The notes under the pieces are model-generated. The model ran no database searches. It saw only the letters and a list, made by a program, of their open reading frames with translations, and was not told the origin of the DNA. The translations under genes and the position numbers were made by a program. Shown piece after piece: positions 25,721 to 33,797 of a DNA stretch of 49,648 bases (position 1 is the first letter of the stretch; every line of letters starts with the position of its first letter). The DNA lies in contig CANQGK010000018.1 of the NCBI GenBank assembly GCA_947623175.1, positions 1 through 49,648 on the forward strand. Reading direction: 5' to 3'. The DNA is from an uncultured Clostridia bacterium (lineage in GTDB: Bacteria > Bacillota > Clostridia > Oscillospirales > Acutalibacteraceae).

Positions 25721-27667
25721 ATGTATCAAAAATTGTATCGTTTTCCGCTCGGTTCGATTAGGCCGGCGGGATTTTTGGCAGACCAATGTCTGCGCAGCAA
25801 AGACGGAATGGGCGGTCATTTAAACGAGCTTGAGCCCGAAATGATCGATCTGCCGTATGTGAAAAACGTCCGTGTCGAGGCTTGGTCGGCAGGCGAGCAA
25901 TGCGGCTGGGGCGCGGAAATTTCCGGCAGCTATTGGTCGGGCTTAATACAGCTGGCTTTTACCATGCACGACAGCGAGCTTATAGCCAAGGCGGAAAAAT
26001 GGGTCAACGCCGTACTTAAGCGTCAGCGCGAGGACGGATATCTCGGCACATATGACGTTCCCGGCGTAGATATGCTGGATGACTACAATGCCTGGGGCAC
26101 TTCCCGCGGTATGAAAGCGCTGCTTTCTTTTTACGATGCGACCGGACGGGAGGACGTGCTCGAAGCGGTGCACAGATGCCTGCTCTGGTTCTGCGAAAAT
26201 TGGGCGGGGGATAAAAAGACCTCATACGCGGCGCCCATTATAACGGAGGTTATGGTGCTTTGTTACGACTGTACCGGCGATAAGCGCCTCATTGACTTTT
26301 GCGAGGAATATGAGCAATGGCTTTGCGAGCATGATATTTTTCATATATCCTACCGCGAAATGCTGAAAAATAAGCTTGAATATAACGCTAATCATACGGC
26401 GGGATACTGTTTGCAAATCCGTCGCCCGGCAATGCTTTATACACTTACCGGAAATAAGGATTATCTGGAGGCTTCCCGCAGGTCGATTCGCATGATGCGG
26501 GAAAAAGCGGTTCAGCTTTCGGGCGGTCCGGTTTCCATCAACGAATATCTCGGTCCGGTAGGCGATGTATCCGAAAGCGAATATTGCGCGTTTGCGTTTT
26601 CAAATTTGTCCTATTCTTATATGAGCTATATTACCGGAGAAGCCGTCTACGGCGATTATATGGAACAGGTATTTTACAACGCGGCGCAGGGCGCCCGCAA
26701 AAAGGATGAACGCGCTATAGCTTACATGTCGGCGCCGAATCAAATTTACGCTACAAAAGATTCTACGTATATGAACAGCGATATGCAGGTTTATGCGCCG
26801 GTTTATCCGGTTTCCTGCTGTCCGGTGAACTCGGTGGCTATTCTGCCCGAGTTTATTCGCGGAATGATGCTTCACGACGGCGAGGGTAACCTTTTTGTGA
26901 CGGCTTACGGCCCGTGCAGGCTGGAAAGCGAAAAGCTCTGCGTAACCGAGGAAACGATGTATCCCTTCCGCGACACGGTGCGGCTTACGGTACATTCCGA
27001 AGGAGAGTTTGCCATAAATCTTAAAATTCCGACATGGTGCAAGAGCTATACCGTAACGGTAAACGGCAAGCCCGCCGAGTGCGGCAAGGTCGAAAACGGA
27101 TACGTGCCGGTAAGCCGCGTATGGAAGCCCGACGACTCTTTGGAAATTAAGTTTGCCATGGAAATCGAAATAGTACATGTCGACGACAGCGACATGGCCA
27201 AAAAACACCCGCTTGCAATACTGCGCGGACCTTTGGTTTATTCGCTGCATATTCCGGAGCGCTGGTCACGAATAGCGGGCAGACCGTACACGCCGCTGCC
27301 CGAGGGATGGAGCTGGTATGATTGCAATCCCGCATTTACCGACGCCGACGTTCCGGATGCGCACGAACGGCTCGGTCTTCGCCGATATCACACCGGCTGG
27401 AACGTGGCGCTCGACGAGCAATTAAAGCCCGAGGATATCACGGTTGAGGAGTGTGACGGCGACGGCTACGTTTGGGAAAACGCTCCCGTGAAGCTTCACC
27501 TGCGCGGATATCGCGCGCCGTTTTTGTGCGCACCCTACCCGCACCGCACCTTCACTCCGTTCGGAGACAAACAGACTGTCGCAGAGGAAATGCAATTGAG
27601 TCTGGAGCCCTACGGCTGTACTAATTTGCGTATCACATATTTTCCCCGAGCCGACCTTAAAAAGTAA
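25721..27667 (+). CDS. GH127 beta-L-arabinofuranosidase-type glycosidase
   Basis: A 648-residue member of glycoside hydrolase family 127 (formerly DUF1680), an (alpha/alpha)6 barrel followed by beta-sandwich domains. Known members release beta-L-arabinofuranose with a cysteine nucleophile held by zinc. Here the matching residues are E287 and C289 in SEYCAFAFSN and the pair C366-C367 in PVSCCPVNSVAILPEFIRG, so the zinc/thiolate site is complete. HTAGYCLQIRRPAMLY and EYLGPVGDVSE line the active site. There is no signal peptide (MYQKLYRFPLGSIRPAGF), so it acts inside the cell on imported arabino-oligosaccharides. Related GH146 enzymes are similar, so the exact family and linkage remain open. Confidence 0.9.
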   Translation: MYQKLYRFPLGSIRPAGFLADQCLRSKDGMGGHLNELEPEMIDLPYVKNVRVEAWSAGEQCGWGAEISGSYWSGLIQLAFTMHDSELIAKAEKWVNAVLKRQREDGYLGTYDVPGVDMLDDYNAWGTSRGMKALLSFYDATGREDVLEAVHRCLLWFCENWAGDKKTSYAAPIITEVMVLCYDCTGDKRLIDFCEEYEQWLCEHDIFHISYREMLKNKLEYNANHTAGYCLQIRRPAMLYTLTGNKDYLEASRRSIRMMREKAVQLSGGPVSINEYLGPVGDVSESEYCAFAFSNLSYSYMSYITGEAVYGDYMEQVFYNAAQGARKKDERAIAYMSAPNQIYATKDSTYMNSDMQVYAPVYPVSCCPVNSVAILPEFIRGMMLHDGEGNLFVTAYGPCRLESEKLCVTEETMYPFRDTVRLTVHSEGEFAINLKIPTWCKSYTVTVNGKPAECGKVENGYVPVSRVWKPDDSLEIKFAMEIEIVHVDDSDMAKKHPLAILRGPLVYSLHIPERWSRIAGRPYTPLPEGWSWYDCNPAFTDADVPDAHERLGLRRYHTGWNVALDEQLKPEDITVEECDGDGYVWENAPVKLHLRGYRAPFLCAPYPHRTFTPFGDKQTVAEEMQLSLEPYGCTNLRITYFPRADLKK

Positions 27668-27718
27668 TTATATACGTCGGTATGCGCTTGTACGGATATT
27701 CGGTCGGTGGTATATATA

Positions 27719-27752
27719 CAAAAAAATTCCCGGGTTTCTCGGGAATTTTTTG
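27719..27752. terminator. intrinsic terminator between convergent GH127 and GH39 genes
   Basis: AAAAAATTCCCG (about 27721-27732) pairs with CGGGAATTTTTT (about 27740-27751); A-tract and T-tract flank the stem so it can work for both genes. Confidence 0.85.
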
Positions 27753-27768
27753 CATAATACAGGTCTAT

Positions 27769-29073
27769 TTAAAGATTTTTCTTTGTTTCAATGTATATAA
27801 CGGCGTTTTCTTTGAGCGTTTGCGGGAGAGGGGAGAGCTCAAATGTTTTTTCTTCATCGATTACTCTGCAAAGAGTGATTTTTTGCCCATTCGTCTGCAG
27901 CGACAAGGGCTTTTCGCCGCCGGTGTTGGCAATCAGCAGACGTCCGTTTTCGCCGTCGGTGGCGGCTGCGGCGTAAACCTCGGGCAAATCGCATAAAACC
28001 CCTACTTGCATACCGAGACGGTACAGCTCGCCGAAGCCTTTAACGGCGTAGTATGCCGGAAACGGCTTTTTGGTAAACGGGTTAAATAAACCGCCGTAAA
28101 CGTTGAGACTTATCGCCGCGTCGTAAAACATCGCGCTGTCAAGCGGAGAATTTTGCATGGCAATCATCATGCCCGCGGTCAAAGCCGCGTGCCTTAAAGT
28201 GCCGCGTGCGGAAGGCATGCAGTTCCATTCGTTGCAGGTAAGCTCGGTATCTCTAAAGCCTGCCTCGTCCAGCCTTCGGCGAGCATATTCGGCGCGGAGC
28301 ATATTAGGCTCGATCTCCGAATAGCTGTGCCAGGAAAAGAAGTCCAGCGGACTGCCATGCGCTTTAATATAATCGATAAAACCGTCAAAAAAGGTAATAA
28401 AATAGTCGTATCTCGGAGAACTGTTGGCTTCCGGATTAAAGCTGCCGTCTATGGCATAAAAGCCGCAGCTGCCGTAACCTCCGATTTTAAGATGAGGGAA
28501 TTTTTCCTTTAAATACGAAGCGGCTGTATCGTAAAATTCGTAGAATTGTTCCTTTGTGCCGCGCCACATTTGATTTTCTTCGATTTCCTCGTAATTGTCC
28601 GGCTCATTCCAGATTTCCCAATAGCGGATAGGGTAGTAAAAGCCGTTTGCCCAGCCTTGCGTATAATGGCGGATCACACCTTCGCAAATCCGAGCCCATT
28701 TTAAATAGTTTTTAGGCGGGTATATCCGGTAAGCTTTTATTTTGGCGTCGTTTTCGATGGTAACGCCCAAACGGAAAAACGGCTCTATGCGGTTTTCGAC
28801 CAACGCCGTAATCAGCATATCCGTAAAAGTAAAATCGTATGATTGCGGATCGCAAGGATCGGCGTCAAAATCACGAAAAAGATTGGGAATGTCCACATAG
28901 CGGTTTTGACCGTAAGGCCCGCCGACGTCATGTAAACGGGAAAAAGGGATATTAGCCTCTTTTAAATAGGAAAACATAGAATAATCGGTACCCGCAAGCG
29001 GCGGCTGCCCCACACCGTTTACCGGCTTTATTTTACCCATTTTTTCATTAAAATCCACTCTTACAATACTCAT
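27769..29073 (-). CDS. GH39-type glycosidase (beta-xylosidase-like)
   Basis: A 434-residue TIM-barrel glycosidase of clan GH-A, best fitted to family 39. The acid/base is E157 in YWEIWNEPDNYEE and the nucleophile E282 in LTCNEWNCMPSARG. FSRLHDVGGPYGQNRYVDIP (44-63) and PFFRLGVTIEN are typical of GH39, whose known members are beta-xylosidases and alpha-iduronidases. The last 80 residues form a small beta domain (LLIANTGGEKPLSL). No signal peptide, so it is intracellular. It is convergent with GH127, and both would help to break down arabinoxylan- or arabinan-like oligosaccharides. Substrate inferred only. Confidence 0.85.
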   Translation of the reverse strand: MSIVRVDFNEKMGKIKPVNGVGQPPLAGTDYSMFSYLKEANIPFSRLHDVGGPYGQNRYVDIPNLFRDFDADPCDPQSYDFTFTDMLITALVENRIEPFFRLGVTIENDAKIKAYRIYPPKNYLKWARICEGVIRHYTQGWANGFYYPIRYWEIWNEPDNYEEIEENQMWRGTKEQFYEFYDTAASYLKEKFPHLKIGGYGSCGFYAIDGSFNPEANSSPRYDYFITFFDGFIDYIKAHGSPLDFFSWHSYSEIEPNMLRAEYARRRLDEAGFRDTELTCNEWNCMPSARGTLRHAALTAGMMIAMQNSPLDSAMFYDAAISLNVYGGLFNPFTKKPFPAYYAVKGFGELYRLGMQVGVLCDLPEVYAAAATDGENGRLLIANTGGEKPLSLQTNGQKITLCRVIDEEKTFELSPLPQTLKENAVIYIETKKNL

Positions 29074-29110
29074 AACGCACCTTCGGTTGAAAATAATTAT
29101 TTAAGCACTT

Positions 29111-31630
29111 TCATTTTCCGGCTTTATCGATAAGCTCGGATATTTTGGAGTCTATGGCGTCGAGTTCTTTTAAGAACTCTGCGGTTGACATTCTTAATAC
29201 GCCTTTTCTTACGGCGGAGAGCTGTATTAAGCCGTCGGAGGTTACCACGCGGACGCGGTCGTTTTGTCCGATTTCGCCTATCAGTCTTTCGATATAGGTG
29301 TCGCATGTCTCGTTTTCTTTGGTATAGACTACCGTGACTCCGTAGAAGTCCTGTTTTTCGCCCTTATTTCCCGCTACCTTATATCCGTCGAAAACGACTA
29401 TGACCTTACAGCCCGTAAAATGCGAATAGTTTGAAAGTATATGGCAAAGCATATCTCTTGCGCTGTAAAGATCGGATGCCGCCTCGGCTTTAAGTAAATC
29501 CCAACCGAAAATCACGTTGTAGCCGTCTATTATAAGATACTTGGTCTTTACTCCCCATATAACGGCGTTTTGATTATCTTCGGGTTCCGTTTTTTGCCTT
29601 TTCGGATAATAATTATATTTTACGCTTCCGAATTCCTTTTGCATTATCTCTTCGAGCAGCTTTTCGTCTATGCTTATATGACGGTGACGGGCAAAGCCTT
29701 CGTCCTTTTTGGAAAAATAGCTTTCGACGTGCATATAATCCTTGACTTTATCCCATTTTACGACAAAGCCCGCTCCGTGAGAGCAAAATACCGAATCGGG
29801 TGAATTTTCGAGATCGTTTTCGGGATTGTACGAAAAATCTTCAATCACCTTTTGCGCGTTGTGGCAAAGGTCATATCCGGCGGGGTCGAGCGAAAGTCTT
29901 CCGAGACCGCCTGTATATGAAGACATTTCCGCCATATATCCGTCCATACAAATAACCGGCACTTTGCCCGTGAGTATGCTGATTTCGCCGTCGTTTACGG
30001 GCGAATCGAAAATTCCGCCCATTAAGCGAATATCGTTTATAGCCCTGCCCGTTTGCTTTACGGGAATTTCCAATCTGAAATTATAATAAGGCTCCAACAA
30101 AACGCTTTGCGCCTGCATCAAGCCCTGTCTTACCGCCCTGTAGGTCGCCTGTCTGAAATCGCCGCCTTCGGTATGCTTCAAATGCGCTTTACCGCCCACC
30201 ACCGATATTTTAACGTCGGTTAAGGGGGATCCGGTCAAAACGCCGAGATGCGTTTTTTCCTTTAAATGCGTGAGTATTAAATTCTGCCAATTTTTTTCGA
30301 GCCGGTTATCGCTGCATTTTGTATCCACACTTATTCCCGAGCCCCGCTTTGCCGGTTCTATAAGCAGATGCACCTCGGCATAATGGCGAAGCGGTTCGTA
30401 ATGTCCTACGCCCTCGACGGTATTTGAAACCGTCTCCTTATATATTACCCTGCCTTCGGTAATTTCAATTTGAACGCCGAAACGCTCAAATACGATATTT
30501 TTAAAAATTTCCGCCTGGATCGTTCCCATAAGCGCACAGTGAAATTCGCCCAACTGTTCGTTGTATCCGATATGAAGCTTAGGCTCCTCTTCTTCCAAAT
30601 TTCTGAATTTCGGGAGCATAACGATCGGATCTATGCCGTCCGGCAAAAGAATTCGGTAGCGCATAACCGGCTCCAAAACCGAAGTTCTGCTTTCGGCTTC
30701 CGCGCCGAGTCCTTGTCCGGAAACGGTTTCGGTGAGCCCCGTAACGGCGCAGACCGTGCCGGCAGGCGCTTCCGGTACGGTTACAAACTTAGCGCCCGTG
30801 TATACCCGTATCTGGTTTATTTTTTCGGTTATGCCCGAATATTCTATACTGTCCTTAACCTTAAGCGTGCCGCCGGTAACGCGAAGTCTTGTAAGCCTTT
30901 CGTTTTTATCGTAGGTTATTTTATAAACCTTAGCGCCGAAGGATGAGGCAAAATCCTTGGCGGAGGTATATTTGTCTATCGCGTCGCAAAATTCCTTGAC
31001 ACCCGTATTTTTTAATCCCGAGCCGAAAAAGCAGGGGAAAAGCTTTCTGCTTTTTATGGCTTTTATTAAGGTGTCGGTTTTAAATTCGCCGTCGGACAGA
31101 TATTCTTCGAGTAAGGCTTCGTCGCCCATGGCGATTTTTTCGGCAGACGAAGCTTTACGATCCTCGGAAAAATCCGCCGTTTGACCGAAATTTTCCTCGA
31201 GTTCTTTTAAAATATCCTCTTTGTCTCTTCGTTCGAGATCGCATTTCGTTACAAAAATAAAGGTGGGTATGCCGTACTCCGCAAGCAATTTCCAGACCGT
31301 TCTTGTATGAGACTGGACGCCGTCCGTGGAGCTTATTACAAGTACGGCGTAATCGATAACCGAAAGTACCCGCTCGGTTTCCGCCGAAAAATCGACGTGA
31401 CCGGGGGTATCTATCAAGGTGATTTCGGTATCGCCCGACATAAAGGAGGCTTCGCCCGCAAATATGGTGATACCGCGCTCTTTTTCCAGCAAATGCGTGT
31501 CAAGGCAGGTATCCTTATGCTCTATTTTCCCACGGTTTCGTATAACTCCCGCGTTATATAATACCGCCTCGGCAAGGGTGGTTTTTCCCGCATCCACATG
31601 AGCCAATATTCCGATTGCAATTTTTTTCAT
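29111..31630 (-). CDS. TetM/EF-G-like GTPase fused to a YacP/Rae1-type NYN nuclease
   Basis: An 839-residue fusion. Residues 1-650 are a translational GTPase of the ribosome-protection branch (TetM/TetO, EF-G relatives): P-loop AHVDAGKT (10-17), switch I RGITI (52-56), DTPGH (74-78) and TKCD (128-131), followed by domains II-V (KRGSGISVDTKCS, HTEGGDFRQATYRAVRQGLM, LMGGIFDSPVNDGEISILTG). The Pro-rich loop III of TetM (PPVSTP) that displaces tetracycline is not kept, so resistance is doubtful. Residues about 698-839 are an NYN/PIN-like domain like YacP/Rae1: IIDGYNVIFGW (D702-N705), VVFDGYK (D748), ENETCDTYIERL (E774-D777) and VVTSDG (D799). Rae1 is a ribosome-associated A-site mRNA endonuclease in Bacillus. 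The fusion could bind stalled ribosomes and cut the mRNA; this is inference. It has its own promoter and no operon partners. Confidence 0.88.
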   Translation of the reverse strand: MKKIAIGILAHVDAGKTTLAEAVLYNAGVIRNRGKIEHKDTCLDTHLLEKERGITIFAGEASFMSGDTEITLIDTPGHVDFSAETERVLSVIDYAVLVISSTDGVQSHTRTVWKLLAEYGIPTFIFVTKCDLERRDKEDILKELEENFGQTADFSEDRKASSAEKIAMGDEALLEEYLSDGEFKTDTLIKAIKSRKLFPCFFGSGLKNTGVKEFCDAIDKYTSAKDFASSFGAKVYKITYDKNERLTRLRVTGGTLKVKDSIEYSGITEKINQIRVYTGAKFVTVPEAPAGTVCAVTGLTETVSGQGLGAEAESRTSVLEPVMRYRILLPDGIDPIVMLPKFRNLEEEEPKLHIGYNEQLGEFHCALMGTIQAEIFKNIVFERFGVQIEITEGRVIYKETVSNTVEGVGHYEPLRHYAEVHLLIEPAKRGSGISVDTKCSDNRLEKNWQNLILTHLKEKTHLGVLTGSPLTDVKISVVGGKAHLKHTEGGDFRQATYRAVRQGLMQAQSVLLEPYYNFRLEIPVKQTGRAINDIRLMGGIFDSPVNDGEISILTGKVPVICMDGYMAEMSSYTGGLGRLSLDPAGYDLCHNAQKVIEDFSYNPENDLENSPDSVFCSHGAGFVVKWDKVKDYMHVESYFSKKDEGFARHRHISIDEKLLEEIMQKEFGSVKYNYYPKRQKTEPEDNQNAVIWGVKTKYLIIDGYNVIFGWDLLKAEAASDLYSARDMLCHILSNYSHFTGCKVIVVFDGYKVAGNKGEKQDFYGVTVVYTKENETCDTYIERLIGEIGQNDRVRVVTSDGLIQLSAVRKGVLRMSTAEFLKELDAIDSKISELIDKAGK

Positions 31631-31672
31631 ATAAAATATTCCCGTTTTCGTCCGATTTGTTAAGTTAATATA

Positions 31673-31701
31673 ATTATATCATTTCTTATCCGAAATCACA
31701 A
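31673..31701 (-). promoter_or_regulatory. promoter of the GTPase-NYN gene
   Basis: Minus strand TTGTGA (31701-31696), 17 bases, TATAAT (31678-31673), about 40 bases before the ATG. No leader peptide or attenuator, as in tetM, was seen. Confidence 0.65.
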
Positions 31702-31740
31702 GACGGTATTACGGAAAAATAACGATTTGGCATAAATTTG

Positions 31741-31769
31741 TTGAATAATCCGATTTAATATAGTATAAT
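31741..31769 (+). promoter_or_regulatory. promoter of the thyX-tmk operon
   Basis: TTGAAT (31741-31746), 17 bases, TATAAT (31764-31769); AAAGGA lies before the thyX ATG. Confidence 0.7.
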
Positions 31770-31801
31770 GAATTTGTATACGATAAGAAAGGACATTAAA
31801 A

Positions 31802-32575
31802 ATGGCAAAAGTAATACTGTTGGCTCACACACCAAATCCCGAATATACCGTAGCTGCCGCGGCAAAGCTTTGTTACAGCAGTTCGACCATTACAAACCTT
31901 ACCGATAACTTAACCGACGAAAAGGCGGCTTTGTTTGTGGAAATGCTTTCGGAAATAGGTCATGAAAGTCCTATCGAGCATGCAAGCTTTACATTCGGTA
32001 TAGAGGGAGTTTCCCGCTCGCTTTTAGCGCAGATAACGCGTCACCGCATGGCGTCCTTTTCGGTAAAAAGTCAGCGTTACGTGCGCGAGGGAAGCTTCGA
32101 ATACGTGACTCCGCCGGAAATAGCGTCCGAGCCCGAGGCTTTGAAAATATACGAAGAAATTATGGCGGAGGATCAAAAAAGATATGACGCTTTGACCGAA
32201 ATATTAAAGGCTAAGCACAAAAAGGCTTTTATGTCGGAGGGCAAGGACGAAAAAGTTGCCGAACGACTCGCCGAAAAGAAGGCTATCGAGGACGCGCGTT
32301 TTGTTCTGCCGAACGCCTGTGAAACGCAAATGGTTATGACCATGAACGCGCGCTCGCTTCATAATTTCTTTAAAGTTCGCTGCTGCAAACGCGCTCAATG
32401 GGAAATACGTGACGTTGCAAATCAAATGTTGGCGCTTGTAAGCCGCGTTGCGCCGAATTTGTTTAAAAACGCGGGGCCCTCATGTCTTTGCGGCAAATGC
32501 CCCGAGGGTAAAATGTCCTGCGGAAAGCCCGACGAGGTGCGCGAATTTTATAAGGAACTGAAGCAAAATGGGTAA
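31802..32575 (+). CDS. thyX: flavin-dependent thymidylate synthase
   Basis: A 257-residue FAD enzyme that makes dTMP from dUMP with methylenetetrahydrofolate and NAD(P)H. The ThyX motif RHR-x7-S is present as RHRMASFSVKS (80-90). HESPIEHASFTFGIEGVSR and the C-terminal FVLPNACETQMVMTMNARSLHNFFKVRCCKRAQWEIRD region (split here as FVLPNACETQ and MNARSLHNFF) are standard. No ThyA gene is in the window. It overlaps tmk by 8 bases, so dTMP synthesis and its phosphorylation are translationally coupled. Confidence 0.96.
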   Translation: MAKVILLAHTPNPEYTVAAAAKLCYSSSTITNLTDNLTDEKAALFVEMLSEIGHESPIEHASFTFGIEGVSRSLLAQITRHRMASFSVKSQRYVREGSFEYVTPPEIASEPEALKIYEEIMAEDQKRYDALTEILKAKHKKAFMSEGKDEKVAERLAEKKAIEDARFVLPNACETQMVMTMNARSLHNFFKVRCCKRAQWEIRDVANQMLALVSRVAPNLFKNAGPSCLCGKCPEGKMSCGKPDEVREFYKELKQNG

Positions 32576-33230
32576 GCTTATAGTAATCGAAGGCCTTGAC
32601 GGAAGCGGAAAATCCACTCAGCTCGAATTGCTGCATAAAAATCTGTCGGCTTTGAATATCGACTGCAAAACGGTATCCTTCCCAGATTACGACAGCCCGT
32701 CAAGCACGCTTGTAAAAATGTATCTGGCGGGGGATTTCGGTAAAAATCCCGAGGACGTAAACGCCTTCGCGGCGTCCGTTTTTTACGCGGCGGACAGGTA
32801 TGCCTCCTTTAAATCAAGCTGGGGCGGCTATTATAACGACGGCGGCACGGTGATTGCCGGCAGATACACCACCTCGAACGCGGTTCATCAGGCGTCGAAG
32901 CTGCCCGAGTGCGAGTGGAAAAGCTTTTTGGATTGGCTTTATGATTTCGAATACGAAAAAATCGGCATCCCGAAGCCCGACTTGGTGATTTTTCTTGATA
33001 TGCCGGTAGCGGTTTCGCAAAAGCTTTTATCGGTAAGATATCAAGGCGACGAAGCCAAAAAGGATATTCACGAAAGCGATATACGCTATCTCGAAAAATG
33101 CCGTAAAGCCGCAAAATTCACCGCCGATTTCTCAGGTTGGAAAACCATACCCTGCGCCGGAAACGGCGAAGCGCGAACGGTCGAAGACATTTCGAAAAAC
33201 GTACTCGAATGCGTACTTAAATTATATTGA
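32568..33230 (+). CDS. tmk: thymidylate kinase
   Basis: A 220-residue P-loop kinase converting dTMP to dTDP with ATP. The P-loop is GLDGSGKST (9-17); FYAADRYASF carries the DR-type motif and VIAGRYTTSNAVHQASKL is the substrate loop; LVIFLDMPVAVSQKLL is the following strand. Its length and order are normal, although the acidic insertion EWKSFLDWLYDFEYEKIGIP is typical of a clostridial subgroup. Start ATG lies within the thyX stop region (8-base overlap). Confidence 0.93.
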   Translation: MGKLIVIEGLDGSGKSTQLELLHKNLSALNIDCKTVSFPDYDSPSSTLVKMYLAGDFGKNPEDVNAFAASVFYAADRYASFKSSWGGYYNDGGTVIAGRYTTSNAVHQASKLPECEWKSFLDWLYDFEYEKIGIPKPDLVIFLDMPVAVSQKLLSVRYQGDEAKKDIHESDIRYLEKCRKAAKFTADFSGWKTIPCAGNGEARTVEDISKNVLECVLKLY

Positions 33231-33241
33231 AGGTGAAAGGT

Positions 33242-33778
33242 ATGATCTATTTATTTTTGGCTCAAGGCTTCGAAGAGTGTGAAGCGCTGGCTCCGCTCGA
33301 CATACTCCGCCGCGCCGGCTGTGATATAAAAACGGTGGGCGTAGGCTCGAAAACGGCGGTAGGTTCGCATAATATACCGGTGGTTTGCGATATAACCGAG
33401 GACCTTGCCGCAACCGAAAATTTAACCGGAATAATCCTTCCCGGCGGGATGCCAGGCACGCTTAATCTCGAAAAAAGCGATACGGTACAGCGCTTTATAG
33501 ATTACGCCGCCGAAAACGATCTGCTTATAGGCGCCATTTGCGCCGCTCCGTCGATACTCGGACATAAGGGACTGTTGGCGGGCAAAAAAGCCACCTGTTT
33601 TACGGGATTTGAAAAGGATCTTGCGGGCGCGCAGGTTATAAACAACCCCTGCGTTCGGGACGGCAACATAATCACCGCTTACGGCGCCGGCGCCGCATTT
33701 CCGTTCGGATTTGCGCTGCTTGAAGCGATAAAGGGATCTGATAAAGCAAACGAGCTTAAAAAACAAATGAGATATTAA
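33242..33778 (+). CDS. DJ-1/PfpI family protein
   Basis: A 178-residue protein of the DJ-1/ThiJ superfamily. FLAQGFEECEALAPLDILRRAG holds the conserved Glu and AICAAPSILGHKGLL the nucleophile-elbow Cys; ILPGGMPGT lies between. It is closest to the YajL/DJ-1 branch, for which a chaperone or deglycase/glyoxalase role is debated. The ATG at 33242 was chosen because AAGGTGAAAGG lies upstream; an in-frame TTG at 33227 overlaps tmk. In operon with tmk and mltG. Confidence 0.88.
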   Translation: MIYLFLAQGFEECEALAPLDILRRAGCDIKTVGVGSKTAVGSHNIPVVCDITEDLAATENLTGIILPGGMPGTLNLEKSDTVQRFIDYAAENDLLIGAICAAPSILGHKGLLAGKKATCFTGFEKDLAGAQVINNPCVRDGNIITAYGAGAAFPFGFALLEAIKGSDKANELKKQMRY

Positions 33779-33797
33779 TTTTTGCGAGGACGCTCAA

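Noticed and set aside
29111-31630. Simple call as a tetracycline-resistance gene
   Set aside because: The GTPase is TetM-like, but the Pro-rich loop III used to displace tetracycline is not kept and an NYN domain is fused; resistance cannot be claimed from the sequence.
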